Assembly (NCBI RefSeq): GCF_963674635.1 | Contig: NZ_OY771475.1 | Location: forward strand, 1,364,001-1,428,000 | From: Breoghania sp. | Lineage (GTDB): Bacteria; Pseudomonadota; Alphaproteobacteria; Rhizobiales; Stappiaceae | Reading direction: 5' to 3' | Length of the DNA: 64,000 nt | Shown here: piece by piece, positions 9,501 to 17,219 of the stretch | How the letters are laid out: every line of letters starts with the position of its first letter | Position numbering within the stretch: the stretch's first letter is position 1 | Program-made: the position numbers and the translations under genes | Notes under the pieces: generated by a model | What the model was told of the DNA's origin: nothing | Databases searched by the model: none | The model's input: only the letters and a program-made list of their open reading frames with translations

Positions 9501-10002
9501 ACATCTCCTTCATGCGCAGAAGGCGGCCAAGCGCGACTTCCTCCTGCCCGCCGAGGATGGCCCGTCCAATCGGCCCATCCACACCACCGGTCAACGCGAT
9601 AAGTCCGCCTGAGTGGGAAGCCAGAAGCGAGGCTGGAACGTGCGGGCGCACACCGGTTTCGGTATCGATGAAGGAGTGACTGACCAGTTCCACCAGATGG
9701 GCGAAACCCTCATCATCGCATGAGAGAAGAACGATTTCCGGATAGGCGTCGCCGGGCTTGCGGTGGGCAGCGTCGTCCCCCCAGTCGACGGCAAGCTGGC
9801 AACCGATGATCGGCTGGATGCCAGAACCGGTGGCCTTTTCGGAAAACTCAAGCGCACCAAACAGATTGCCGGTGTCGGTAATGGCCAGCGCGGGCTGGGC
9901 ATCTGCTTGTGCAAGCTTGATCAACTTGGCAATCGGCAGCGCGCCTTCCAGAAGCGAAAAGGCGGAATGAACGCGCAGATGAACGAAACCGACATCAGCC
10001 AT
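6568..10002 (-). CDS. dnaE: DNA polymerase III alpha subunit
   Basis: Catalytic subunit of the replicative polymerase. The 1144-residue protein has, in order, an N-terminal PHP domain (starting VHLRVHSAFSLLEGA), the C-family palm and fingers with PDFDIDFCQDRR (a catalytic aspartate pair) and GRGSGAGSLVAW, a helix-hairpin-helix region and a C-terminal OB fold. This is the housekeeping DnaE1, not the shorter ImuB-linked DnaE2, because no imuAB genes are adjacent. The reading frame extends 44 codons further upstream, with another ATG at 10038. I choose the ATG at 10002 because family members begin just before FVHLRVHS and GAAGG lies upstream. The gene stands alone between a LexA-controlled small ORF and the rpsB promoter. 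Confidence 0.96.
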   Translation of the reverse strand: MADVGFVHLRVHSAFSLLEGALPIAKLIKLAQADAQPALAITDTGNLFGALEFSEKATGSGIQPIIGCQLAVDWGDDAAHRKPGDAYPEIVLLSCDDEGFAHLVELVSHSFIDTETGVRPHVPASLLASHSGGLIALTGGVDGPIGRAILGGQEEVALGRLLRMKEMFGDRLYMELQRHGTTEERQCEGVFVDLAYKHDVPLVATNEPFFPTADDYEAHDALICIAEGRVVIEDDRRHLSPEHYFKSRQEMIELFSDLPEATENTVEIARRCHVKVPKRPPLLPRFAGADADPEEAEKAEAAELARQAREGLEHRLEAHGLAPGTERKDYDERLDFELNIITNMKFPGYFLIVADFIKWAKAQGIPVGPGRGSGAGSLVAWSLTITDLDPIRFNLLFERFLNPERVSMPDFDIDFCQDRREEVIRYVQEKYGRGQVAQIITFGTLQARVVLRDVGRVLQMPYGQVDRLCKLVPQNPANPVTLKQAIEEEPRLKQAAEEEAIVDKLLTIGQKLEGLYRHASTHAAGVVIGDRPLEQLVPLYRDPRSDMPVTQFNMKWVEKTGLIKFDFLGLKTLTVLQTAVDLVARRGIKVDLSTIPLDDPPTYKLLTAGETVGVFQLESAGMRRAIAGMRPDRFEDIIALVALYRPGPMDNIPTYNRRKHGEEEPDFMHPKLEPILKETHGIIIYQEQVMQLAQILAGYSLGDADLLRRAMGKKIAAEMEIQRSRFVDGAKAHGVDAGQAKTIFDLVAKFANYGFNKSHAAAYALVAYQTAWMKANHPVEFLAALMTLDMGNTDKLSDFRREAQRMGINVVPPDINRSCAYFDVQDGEIIYSLAAIKGVGGHVVEHIEEVRKDGPFRDVGDFARRISPRQMNKRTLESLIAAGSFDRLDKDRAKLVAGIDRIMGEAQRSEENATLGQGDIFGMGEPEQLRLAAVEPWMPEEQLAREHAAVGFYLSAHPLDEYRGVMDRMRVQMWASFEASVKRGANAGRLAGTITSKQERKTRTGNRMGIVRVSDPTGQYEAVLFSEGLAQFRDLLEVGRSVVLIVAAELKEEGVGVRIQSVEPLEVVANRIHKSLKIFLRDGTPVSSLKRHLSHRGDSDISVVCLLDDGAREVEVQLPGRYQVSPQVASALKAIKGVVQVEMA

Positions 10003-10423
10003 GAAAGAACCTTCTCCGATCAAACGGATCCGGGACATGGTCTGGCTCCCCCCTGCCGAAACCGGCCTCCTGCCGGGACGCGCCTTCTGCCGGGACCAGC
10101 CACCCACCGGATTTACGCCGGCAGGACAGGTCAACGGCCCAAGTCCGAATTGCGCAGCACGGGGGCGGACAGCAAGGGCCCATCAGGCGGCGATACGAAC
10201 TGGATACGGGGCGATACAGGCACCGGGAGCGCGCGGCTTTTGAGCACCACGAGCTCACGGCAGGGAACGGGACCGAACCGTGGGGCCCACATGCCTCACG
10301 CGTCGAAAACGAATCCGGTCCCCAGTGTTTCGCGTCGGGCCGGGCCTGTCGATAAGCGGAAGCTACACTCTTCCCGCTTTCCACGGTCGACCGCGTCGGA
10401 AAATGCCTGAAGGAGCGAAAAAC
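10003..10423. other. non-coding stretch upstream of dnaE
   Basis: I see no convincing gene here. The sequence is very GC-rich near dnaE and contains two direct copies of CTGCCGGGAC (10070-10079 and 10087-10096). The dnaE promoter should lie here unless dnaE is read from the LexA-controlled promoter further upstream. Confidence 0.5.
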
Positions 10424-10522
10424 TCAGCCGACATGCAGCAGAACTTCGCCCCAAAGTGTGAGCGAAAGCCCAAACAGAATGAGAACACCAAAAGCGGCGG
10501 TATCGCGAGCGATCTGGACCAT
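10424..10522 (-). CDS. 32-residue single-helix membrane protein behind a LexA box (SidA-like candidate)
   Basis: A 33-codon frame (ATG at 10522, TGA at 10424). The sequence shows a short polar start (VQIARD), a hydrophobic helix from about residue 8 to 25 with Trp24, and a brief C-terminal tail with Glu26 and His30, so it can only be a small inner-membrane peptide. GGAG lies nine bases before the ATG. A GAAC-N7-GAAC LexA operator ends 41 bases upstream of the start. Known biology: Caulobacter SidA is a 29-residue, single-helix, SOS-induced inhibitor of the divisome protein FtsW. Size, topology and control match that pattern, but I cannot show sequence homology. Alternatives are another SOS-induced membrane peptide or a chance frame. 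The good ribosome site and the operator argue against chance. Confidence 0.65.
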   Translation of the reverse strand: MVQIARDTAAFGVLILFGLSLTLWGEVLLHVG

Positions 10523-10563
10523 TTGTCTGTCTCCACAAGATAACCACTGTTTGATCTTATTTT

Positions 10564-10578
10564 GTTCTATCTTTGTTC
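10564..10578 (-). promoter_or_regulatory. LexA (SOS) box, GTTC-N7-GTTC
   Basis: The plus strand reads GTTC (10564-10567), seven bases, GTTC (10575-10578), which is exactly the alphaproteobacterial LexA consensus. It lies in an AT-rich patch upstream of the 32-residue ORF. On the minus strand a TTGCAG hexamer sits just upstream of the box and an AT-rich -10-like region just downstream, so LexA bound here would block the promoter. Confidence 0.75.
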
Positions 10579-10777
10579 CGTCTGCAAGATTTTATTGGCC
10601 GCTGCAATTTCGGAAAAATGTGTAGGTTAATCAGGGATTAAAACCCGATGCACCACCACCTCCGCTGCGGACTCGCGTCAAGGCTCTGGGATTCCACACA
10701 AAACGGCTGAAACAGACCATCGCCGGAGTGCCTTGCCGGAGATCCCGTGCGCCCGCATAAATGCTCAATAGCTACGA

Positions 10778-11887
10778 TCAGTCGCGCGCCAGATCGTAGA
10801 CCGCGATACCGTCCTTGGGACGACCACGGCCGACCCAATCGGGATGGCGTAGCGTACGGGCCACATCATGCTGGCCCGATTGCCAGTGCTCCTCAATGGA
10901 GGCGCGGGAGAACTCGTAGTCCTTTGACTGTTTGGTGTAGGGGGACAGGCGGTGGATCAGATGGACGATGGTCACGTCGGAATCGCAGCCCACTTCCTCC
11001 AGGAACTTTGCATCGCGATCATTCTTCAGATCGTCAGGAAGCTTGCTGTAAAGGCGGTTTGCGGCACGGCGGATGCGCTGCATCTCGCGGAAGCGGTCCG
11101 TATTCAGACGGGTACGCGAGGAAAAGCGGATGTCCTTGATCCGATGCTCCACGTCAAACAGCGTTTGAGGCACTTCTCCGCGTGCATCAAAAAGGTCGAT
11201 CTGGAATAGCACCATGTCCTCGTGGGGGCTCGACTGTTCGAGCACATATTGCAACGGGGTGTTGGAGACGAGACCGCCATCCCAATAGAGTTCCCCCTCG
11301 ATCTCGACAGGCGGGAAGCCGGGTGGCAAGGCGCCGCTCGCCATGATGTGCTCCACGCCGACCCGCATCCGGTCGGTATCGAAATAGACGAAGTTCCCGC
11401 TCGTCACGTTGACCGCGCCCACGCTGAGGCGCACGGCACCGGAATTCAGGAGGTCAAAGTCCACCAGCTCCAGCAGGGTCTTGCGCAAGGGACTTGTGTC
11501 GTAAAAGGAAATCGCGTTTTCCGAGCCGCGCGGCGCAAGGAAGGGCGACAGGAACCGGGGCGAGAAAAAACCGGTCAAACCAAATGTCGCCGTGAGGGCC
11601 GCGCTGATCTCGTTGAACCAGGACCGGAAGTCGGTTCCCTGCGGCGCGGTCGCAATCAGGTTGCCGGAAAGCCGGTGCCAGAACTCCGTCAACCGCTCCG
11701 CGCGTCTTTCGGGCGGATTACCCGCGATAAGCGCCGCATTGATCGCCCCGATGGAGATACCGGCCACCCAATCCGGCGACCAGCCCTCCCCCATCAGTTC
11801 CATATAGGCGCCGGCCTGATAGGCCCCGAGCGCCCCGCCGCCTTGAAGTACGAGCCCGATATGTTCCGCCCGCTCTTTTTTCGCCAT
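10778..11887 (-). CDS. patatin-like phospholipase family protein
   Basis: Predicted cytosolic or membrane-associated serine lipid acyl hydrolase. From the ATG at 11887 (GAGGA upstream) the protein is 369 residues. It has the oxyanion motif GGGALGAYQAG (residues 16-26), the nucleophile elbow GISIG with Ser45, and the second dyad residue in YWDGG (Asp203), so the Ser-Asp dyad is intact. The C-terminal 130 residues resemble the DUF3734-type extension seen with many proteobacterial patatins. The frame extends 19 codons upstream, but that part is Cys/Arg-rich and lacks a ribosome site. The substrate is unknown, with membrane lipids or polyhydroxybutyrate metabolism as possibilities. It stands alone between the SOS mini-gene and lolD. 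Confidence 0.85.
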   Translation of the reverse strand: MAKKERAEHIGLVLQGGGALGAYQAGAYMELMGEGWSPDWVAGISIGAINAALIAGNPPERRAERLTEFWHRLSGNLIATAPQGTDFRSWFNEISAALTATFGLTGFFSPRFLSPFLAPRGSENAISFYDTSPLRKTLLELVDFDLLNSGAVRLSVGAVNVTSGNFVYFDTDRMRVGVEHIMASGALPPGFPPVEIEGELYWDGGLVSNTPLQYVLEQSSPHEDMVLFQIDLFDARGEVPQTLFDVEHRIKDIRFSSRTRLNTDRFREMQRIRRAANRLYSKLPDDLKNDRDAKFLEEVGCDSDVTIVHLIHRLSPYTKQSKDYEFSRASIEEHWQSGQHDVARTLRHPDWVGRGRPKDGIAVYDLARD

Positions 11888-12070
11888 CGTCCCGTCCTCA
11901 ACAGTGCAGCAGGCGCGCGCCGCGCGCCATTCAATATGCTGCACTGCAAAATGGGGCGATAACGATACCGCGTAAAGAGGCGATCAGGACACGTATCGGT
12001 GAGCAGGGCCACCGGCCCCCGATTGCGGAAAACCGATTGGCGAGATGGAAAAGGCCGCCGAAGAGGCTAT

Positions 12071-12802
12071 CTACATCTCCACCACCTGCCCCTTGGACAG
12101 GGTGATGCGCCGGTCCATCTTGGCGGCGAGGTCGAGATTGTGGGTGGCGAAAAGCGCCGCAACGCCGCTGGCGCGCACAAGCCCGGAAAGCGCCTCGAAC
12201 ACATAGGCAGCCGTTTCGGGATCGAGATTGCCGGTCGGTTCGTCGGCCAGCAGGACCCGCGGTGCGTTGGCGACCGCGCGCGCGATCGCGACGCGCTGCT
12301 GCTCGCCGCCGGAAAGCTCCGAGGGGCGATGCGCGGCGCGGGCTTCCAGCTTCATGTATTTGAGAAGCTGCATGGCGCGGGCGTTGGCTTCCTGCTTCGT
12401 CAGACCGCGCACCATTTGCGGCATGGCGATATTTTCCAGCGCGGTGAATTCCGGAAGCAGATGGTGAAACTGGTAGACGAAACCGATTTCCAGACGGCGG
12501 ATGCGCGTTCGCGCATCATCGGAAAGCTTGCCGCAGGCCTGTCCGCCCACATAGATCTCACCGCCATCGGGTCGGTCCAGGAGCCCGGCTATATGAAGCA
12601 GCGTGGACTTGCCTGCCCCAGAGGGGGCGACGAGTGCAACGGTCTCGCCAGCGCGCAGCTCCAGATTGGCGCCCGTCAGGATATCGAGAGAGCGATTGCT
12701 CTCCTGATAGCGACGCTCCACGCCAACAAGTGCAAGAGCGGGGACAGCGGCCGAACCGTTCGTATCTTCGGGCTGGCGATAGGTCTCTTGTGTCTGGCTC
12801 AT
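12071..12802 (-). CDS. lolD: lipoprotein-releasing ABC transporter ATPase LolD
   Basis: ATPase of the LolCDE-type complex that extracts outer-membrane lipoproteins from the inner membrane and hands them to LolA. The 243-residue protein has Walker A GPSGAGKST (read as APSGAGKST, residues about 59-67), the Q-loop FVYQFHHLLPEF, the ABC signature LSGGEQQRVAIARA, Walker B VLLADEPTGNLD and the switch histidine in FATHN. The N-terminal 25 residues are a nonconserved polar extension. Its ATG overlaps the lolC stop by four bases, so the two are coupled. Confidence 0.94.
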   Translation of the reverse strand: MSQTQETYRQPEDTNGSAAVPALALVGVERRYQESNRSLDILTGANLELRAGETVALVAPSGAGKSTLLHIAGLLDRPDGGEIYVGGQACGKLSDDARTRIRRLEIGFVYQFHHLLPEFTALENIAMPQMVRGLTKQEANARAMQLLKYMKLEARAAHRPSELSGGEQQRVAIARAVANAPRVLLADEPTGNLDPETAAYVFEALSGLVRASGVAALFATHNLDLAAKMDRRITLSKGQVVEM

Positions 12803-14076
12803 TCGTAGCGCAAAGCCTCCACGGGATCGAGCCGGGCTGCACGCCAGGCGGGATAGAGCGTGGCAAAGAACGACAAGGCCAGCGCCATCAACACGACGGA
12901 TGTCGTCTCGCCTGCGTTCATGTCCGCGGGCATGCGCGACAGGAAATAGAGTTCAGGCGAGAACAGTTCGGTACGCGTCAGCCACGAGATGAACTGGCGA
13001 ATGCTCTCGATATTCAGGCACACGATCCATCCCAGAAGGAACCCGGCGAAGGTGCCGATGGTTCCGATGCTCGCACCTGTGATCATGAACACGCGCAGGA
13101 CCGACCCGCGTGTTGCGCCCATGGTGCGCAGGATGGCGATGTCGTGGCTTTTTTCCTTCACCAGCATGGTCAGCCCGGAAACGATATTGAGCGCCGCAAC
13201 CAGCACGATCAGCGTCAGGATCAGGAACATGACATTCCGCTCCACCTCAAGCGCAGAGAAGAAGGTGGTATTGCGCTGTCGCCAGTCGGTGACGAAGACC
13301 GGACGCCCCGCTCCCTCTTCGACCAACGGCTTGATGTCGCCGACCGCGTCGGGATCGTCCGCGAATACGTCGATGGCGGTCGCCTGTCCGTCCATGTTGA
13401 AATAGAGCTGGGCTTCGGGGAACGGCAGGAACGCTATGGTGCCATCATATTCGGACATGCCGATTTCGAAGATGGCGACCAACTTGTAGCCCTTGATGCG
13501 CGGGGTGACGCCCATGGGCGTGACCGACCCACGCGGGCTCACCAGGGTCACCGTATCTCCAACAACAACACCCAGCGAGCGGGCCATGCGCGATCCGATG
13601 GCGATGCCACCGGACTCATCGAAATTGTCGAGGCTTCCTGCGACCAGTTTGCCGGAGACAAGGGGGAGATGGTCCAGATCGCGCTTGGTGACGCCGCGCA
13701 CCAGCGCACCGAACGCGCCCGCGGGGCCGGAGACCAGCCCCTGGCCTTCCACAAACGGCATCGCAAACCGCACGCCCTTGACGCCCTCAAGGCGCGAAGC
13801 GACGGCGTCATAATCATCGAGGACCCCGTCGACAGGCTGCACCAGAAGGTGGCCATTGATGCCAAGGATCTTCGAGATCAGTTCGCCGCGAAAGCCGTTC
13901 ATCACGGCCATCACGATGATCAGCGTGGCAACGCCGAGCATGATGCCCACGAAGGAAAAGCCGGCAATGATCGAAATGAACGTCTCGCGCCGCCGGGCCC
14001 GCAAATAGCGCCCCGCCAGCATCCATTCAAAGGCCGCGAAAGGTCGCGTCCCTGTCGGCTCGCTCGCCGCACTCAT
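12799..14076 (-). CDS. lolC: lipoprotein-releasing ABC transporter permease (LolC/LolE family)
   Basis: Inner-membrane permease partner of LolD. From the ATG at 14076 (GGGAGCAGGGT upstream) it is 425 residues. It has one membrane helix near residues 26-50 (SIIAGFSFVGIMLGVATLI), a large periplasmic domain of about 230 residues, then three helices in the FtsX-like C-terminal half, ending in the conserved AARLDPVEALRYE. Only one permease gene is present, as is usual in alphaproteobacteria where a single LolC/E protein forms a homodimer. The frame runs 21 codons further upstream, but that part lacks a ribosome site. Confidence 0.93.
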   Translation of the reverse strand: MSAASEPTGTRPFAAFEWMLAGRYLRARRRETFISIIAGFSFVGIMLGVATLIIVMAVMNGFRGELISKILGINGHLLVQPVDGVLDDYDAVASRLEGVKGVRFAMPFVEGQGLVSGPAGAFGALVRGVTKRDLDHLPLVSGKLVAGSLDNFDESGGIAIGSRMARSLGVVVGDTVTLVSPRGSVTPMGVTPRIKGYKLVAIFEIGMSEYDGTIAFLPFPEAQLYFNMDGQATAIDVFADDPDAVGDIKPLVEEGAGRPVFVTDWRQRNTTFFSALEVERNVMFLILTLIVLVAALNIVSGLTMLVKEKSHDIAILRTMGATRGSVLRVFMITGASIGTIGTFAGFLLGWIVCLNIESIRQFISWLTRTELFSPELYFLSRMPADMNAGETTSVVLMALALSFFATLYPAWRAARLDPVEALRYE

Positions 14077-14279
14077 ACCCTGCTCCCGTCTTCCCCGACA
14101 CACATTTGCCGGACCTGTCGGCATCCATTGTGCAAACACGAATGCGCATGCCCGATCCCCTCGGACTGGTGCCCGAAGGGAATCACTTGTGCAGCATCAA
14201 GTTGACCGGTTTAGGACGGTGGCTGCAATGGGGCTACACATACTCTCCCGCATGCGTCGCCCTTTCCAAGGCGCTGCGG

Positions 14280-15605
14280 TCAGTTCTTGCCAGCCGTCAG
14301 ACGCGCAAGGGCGGCCTCAACGCTCAAGGTCTCGCGTTCGCCCGTCTTGCGGCACTTCAGTTCGACCTCGCCATTGGCAAGGCCTCGCGGGCCGACGATG
14401 AACTGCCAGGGAAGGCCGATCAGGTCCATGGTGGCGAATTTCGCGCCCGCACGACCGTCAGTGTCATCATAGAGCACGTCGACGCCTGCATTGTTCAGCT
14501 TCTCGTAGATATCGTTGCAGGCCGCATCGGTTGCCGCATCACCAGCCTTCAGATTGATGAGGCCGACATGGAAGGGCGCAACCGATTCCGGCCACACGAT
14601 ACCGTTCTCGTCGTGGCAGGCCTCAATGATGCCCCCCACCAGACGCGAAACGCCGATGCCGTAGGAGCCCATGTGGACCGGCTGCTCGCTGCCGTCGGCC
14701 ATCGCGACCTTGGCCCCCATCGGCTCGGAATACTTCGTGCCGAAATAGAAGATGTGGCCAACTTCAATACCGCGCGCGGAGACCTGGCTTTCCTCCGGGA
14801 TCTCAGCAAAGGCCGCCTCATCATGCATCTCGTCCGTCGCCGCATAGGCGCGGGTCCACTCATCCACGATAGGCGTAAGATCCTGCGAGAAGTCCGTGTC
14901 GGCACCGGGCACAGGAAGCTCCAGCACGTCCTTGTGGCAGAAGACCTGGCTTTCGCCCGTGGAGGCCAGAATGATGAACTCGTGGCTCATGTCACCGCCA
15001 ATGGGGCCGGTGTCGGCGCGCATCGGGATCGCCTTCAGGCCGAGGCGATCATAGGTACGCAGATAGGCCACGAACATGCGGTTATAGGCGTGGCGGGCCG
15101 CTTCCTTGTCGGTATCGAAGGAATAGGCATCCTTCATCAGGAATTCGCGACCGCGCATCACACCGAAACGGGGGCGACGCTCGTCGCGGAACTTCCACTG
15201 CATGTGGTAGAGGTTGAGCGGCAGATCCTTGTAGGAGCGCACATAGGAACGGAAGATGTCGGTGATCATTTCCTCGTTCGTGGGACCGTAGAGCATTTCG
15301 CGCTCGTGACGATCCTGAATGCGCAGCATCTCCGCGCCATAGGCGTCATAGCGCCCGCTCTCGCGCCACAGATCGGCGGACTGGATCGTCGGCATCAGCA
15401 CCTCGACCGCCCCCGCACGATCCTGTTCTTCACGCACGATCTGTTCGATCTTGCGCAGAACCCGGTAGCCGAGCGGCAGCCACGAATAGATGCCCGCCGA
15501 TTGCTGGCGAACCATGCCAGCGCGCAGCATCAGACGGTGAGAAACAATCTCCGCCTCGCGGGGGGCTTCCTTGAGAATGGGCAGGAAATAGCTTGAAAGG
15601 CGCAT
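14280..15605 (-). CDS. proS: proline-tRNA ligase, short type without editing insertion
   Basis: Class II synthetase that charges tRNA-Pro. At 441 residues it is the compact alphaproteobacterial form. Motif 2 (FRDERRPRFGVMRGREFLMKD) and motif 3 (GIGVSRLVGGIIE) are present with no INS cis-editing domain between them, and the C-terminal anticodon-binding domain follows. In such organisms editing of Ala-tRNA-Pro is usually done in trans by a YbaK/ProX-type protein, and none is visible in this window. It lies about 200 bases upstream of lolC in the same direction. Confidence 0.95.
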   Translation of the reverse strand: MRLSSYFLPILKEAPREAEIVSHRLMLRAGMVRQQSAGIYSWLPLGYRVLRKIEQIVREEQDRAGAVEVLMPTIQSADLWRESGRYDAYGAEMLRIQDRHEREMLYGPTNEEMITDIFRSYVRSYKDLPLNLYHMQWKFRDERRPRFGVMRGREFLMKDAYSFDTDKEAARHAYNRMFVAYLRTYDRLGLKAIPMRADTGPIGGDMSHEFIILASTGESQVFCHKDVLELPVPGADTDFSQDLTPIVDEWTRAYAATDEMHDEAAFAEIPEESQVSARGIEVGHIFYFGTKYSEPMGAKVAMADGSEQPVHMGSYGIGVSRLVGGIIEACHDENGIVWPESVAPFHVGLINLKAGDAATDAACNDIYEKLNNAGVDVLYDDTDGRAGAKFATMDLIGLPWQFIVGPRGLANGEVELKCRKTGERETLSVEAALARLTAGKN

Positions 15606-15840
15606 CGTGGAGCTCTTCGGTTCGAGGCGCCGCTAGAAACGGGTCTTACGGGCCTGTCTTGCGGGCAGCCTTGCATGGCAAACTGCGAGGGTAATTTGGC
15701 GAGCAGTCAAACCGCAACGACGCGCAAAAAACAAGCCCCACAACGCGCAAAGCGAACCGGTTTCTCGACGCTGCTGCCGTGCGCGGAGCTACCGGCCATA
15801 GGGTCATATTGTCGCCTTAAAAACGGACAACCGATTTGAT

Positions 15841-15870
15841 GCACAAATTGTATGCACATGCCGCACAAAT
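15841..15870 (+). repeat. GCACAAAT direct repeats in front of the candidate small RNA
   Basis: GCACAAAT occurs at 15841-15848 and again at 15863-15870, 22 bases apart (two helical turns), with a partial copy GCACAT at 15854. They end directly before the predicted -35 hexamer at 15873, the place expected for an activator or repressor. No known regulator is assigned. Confidence 0.4.
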
Positions 15871-15872
15871 AG

Positions 15873-15901
15873 ATGACAGAGATGCGACACTACGGTATCG
15901 T
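15873..15901 (+). promoter_or_regulatory. candidate promoter of the orphan transcript
   Basis: ATGACA (15873-15878) and TATCGT (15896-15901) are 17 bases apart. The -35 hexamer matches consensus at five of six positions and the -10 at four. It points away from proS towards the terminator at 16083-16115, with no good open frame between. Confidence 0.45.
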
Positions 15902-15907
15902 ACTTAA

Positions 15908-16115
15908 ATAACGAGGACGCCCACCTAAGGGAAAGTCCACAACGAGGCATCGCGGTCTGAGTCTTGGGAGGAAGAGCTCTCTGGCGCACCATAAGGATCG
16001 AAAGACCCGGAGGTTGCAGCCGCTGGAAACCGATAATAATCACGGCTTTCCATGCACGGGAGTTTTTGGACGCGGAACTTCAAATAAGCAAGGCTTCGGT
16101 CTTGCTTATTTTTTT
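15908..16115 (+). ncRNA. candidate small RNA of about 200 nt, unassigned
   Basis: This stretch is bounded by a plausible promoter and a strong intrinsic terminator on the plus strand, while both flanking genes are on the minus strand. No reading frame in it has a good ribosome site, and the only sizeable plus-strand frame would run straight through the terminator. It contains an RNA-like bulged hairpin at 16022-16055: GC, TGGAAA and CCG pair with CGG, TTTCCA and GC, with single bulged bases and a 10-base AT-rich loop. It does not carry the SRP RNA core, is not next to zapA or ygfA (the usual place of 6S RNA), and I cannot match it to a known family. The transcript start is an estimate. Confidence 0.45.
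16083..16115 (+). terminator. orphan intrinsic terminator
   Basis: A perfect 10-bp stem, AATAAGCAAG (16083-16092) with CTTGCTTATT (16101-16110), encloses an 8-base GCTTCGGT loop and is followed by five more T. No plus-strand gene lies upstream for more than 15 kb, so it must close a non-coding transcript or be a relic. Confidence 0.85.
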
Positions 16116-16313
16116 ACTTCCAGACTACATCACATTGGTTGACTTATTAGCCAGCGCAAAAGGCCCGCAAGTCCCGCCCCATCCTGTTTCCGGCTCCTGT
16201 TCGCTCCCGAATAGGCGCACATCTCACCATTTTGCCCAGATTAGAGGCAACTTTATCTCTTGAAGCCAAGCCGTTGCTTCAAAGTGTCTTTTGTACGCTC
16301 AACCACCCATATC

Positions 16314-16883
16314 TCAAGCGTCGGCAGGAACGAACTCCCGCGCCCCTCGCCTCGCCCTCAAGAACAGTGCGACAGCGGATAACCAGACGGCGATTTCCAG
16401 CAGGAAGCTCCAGTGTAGCAGAAAGGAAATCATGAAATGACCGTAGGTCGGCGGGATCTCGATGAGCCGGTAGAGCGTCGCATCCATCGGCGCGCGCCAC
16501 ATGATGCCCCCGGCGATCGTATCGAGCGCGAGATGCAGAAAGACCGCGGCCAGTCCAAGAACCGCGTAGAGCCGAAATCGCGTTCGCCATACGAGAGGGA
16601 TCACCAGCATCCCCAGACATGCCCAGAAAAACGGGACATGCACCCAATAGCGATGATGGTGGAGCTTGCCGTTATCGACGAAGTGAAACCAGATCAGATC
16701 GAAATCCGGCAGCACCGAGCAGATCAGCACGGTTGCCAAAAGGCCCCGACTTGCCCGATGCGGCTTTCCCGCCAGCCTTGAAAGGCAATAGCCCGCGGGC
16801 AAATGTGCCGTAAGCAAAGCGCGCCCCCTCACGAAACCTCGTATCGAGAGGAAAGGATAGGCGGTCAAACGCGGCACGGGCAT
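16314..16883 (-). CDS. YdjM-type membrane-bound metal-dependent hydrolase family protein
   Basis: From the ATG at 16883 the protein is 189 residues. It has a conserved N-terminal TAHLPAGY segment, an SVLPDFDLIWF stretch, a histidine pair in KLHHHRYWVHVPFFW, and HLALDTIAGGIMW, with several hydrophobic helices between. This pattern of acidic and histidine residues at membrane edges is typical of the YdjM/DUF457 group, annotated as inner-membrane metal-dependent hydrolases. No substrate is known. It follows the DUF1467 gene by 23 bases and probably belongs to that unit. The ribosome site before 16883 is weak. The frame continues upstream into the DUF1467 gene, where its translation is meaningless. 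Confidence 0.75.
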   Translation of the reverse strand: MPVPRLTAYPFLSIRGFVRGRALLTAHLPAGYCLSRLAGKPHRASRGLLATVLICSVLPDFDLIWFHFVDNGKLHHHRYWVHVPFFWACLGMLVIPLVWRTRFRLYAVLGLAAVFLHLALDTIAGGIMWRAPMDATLYRLIEIPPTYGHFMISFLLHWSFLLEIAVWLSAVALFLRARRGAREFVPADA

Positions 16884-16906
16884 GAACCCGCGCCGGACCT
16901 TGGCGT

Positions 16907-17191
16907 CTAGCTGTAGGAGCCCTTCCTGAGAGTGCTCGGCATGGGCAGATCGTCGAAGGTCAGTCCAGATTGGGTAATGACCCAGTAGACGATCGCCGTC
17001 ACGACGGCTGCCACGATTGTGGTGGCGATGACCTTGCGCAGCATGAGGGGCCGTGCGGGCGCGCCGGGCATGGAGCCCGGCTCGATCTCGATGCCGGCCT
17101 CTTCCTGGCTGCGTACGCCGAATGGCAACACTGCGAAGAGCGTCACCCACCAGATGATGAAATAGATCGCGAGCCAGGTCACGAATCCCAT
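16907..17191 (-). CDS. DUF1467 family membrane protein
   Basis: A 94-residue protein with two hydrophobic helices (about residues 3-25 and 53-74) joined by an acidic, proline-containing loop (GVRSQEEAGIEIEPGSMPGAP). The FAVLPFGVRSQEE segment is the recognisable core of DUF1467, a family found next to mce and proS in many Hyphomicrobiales. Function unknown. It lies 28 bases after mce in the same direction. Confidence 0.85.
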   Translation of the reverse strand: MGFVTWLAIYFIIWWVTLFAVLPFGVRSQEEAGIEIEPGSMPGAPARPLMLRKVIATTIVAAVVTAIVYWVITQSGLTFDDLPMPSTLRKGSYS

Positions 17192-17219
17192 AAGAGGCCC
17201 TCCCCGACCGTCTTGACGT

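Noticed and set aside
15908..16115. Identification of the orphan transcript as 6S or SRP RNA
   Set aside because: The SRP core sequence is missing, and the zapA/ygfA context usual for 6S RNA is absent. It is kept as unassigned.
15964..16263. 99-codon plus-strand frame across the orphan terminator
   Set aside because: It reads through a strong intrinsic terminator, and the product has no family features.
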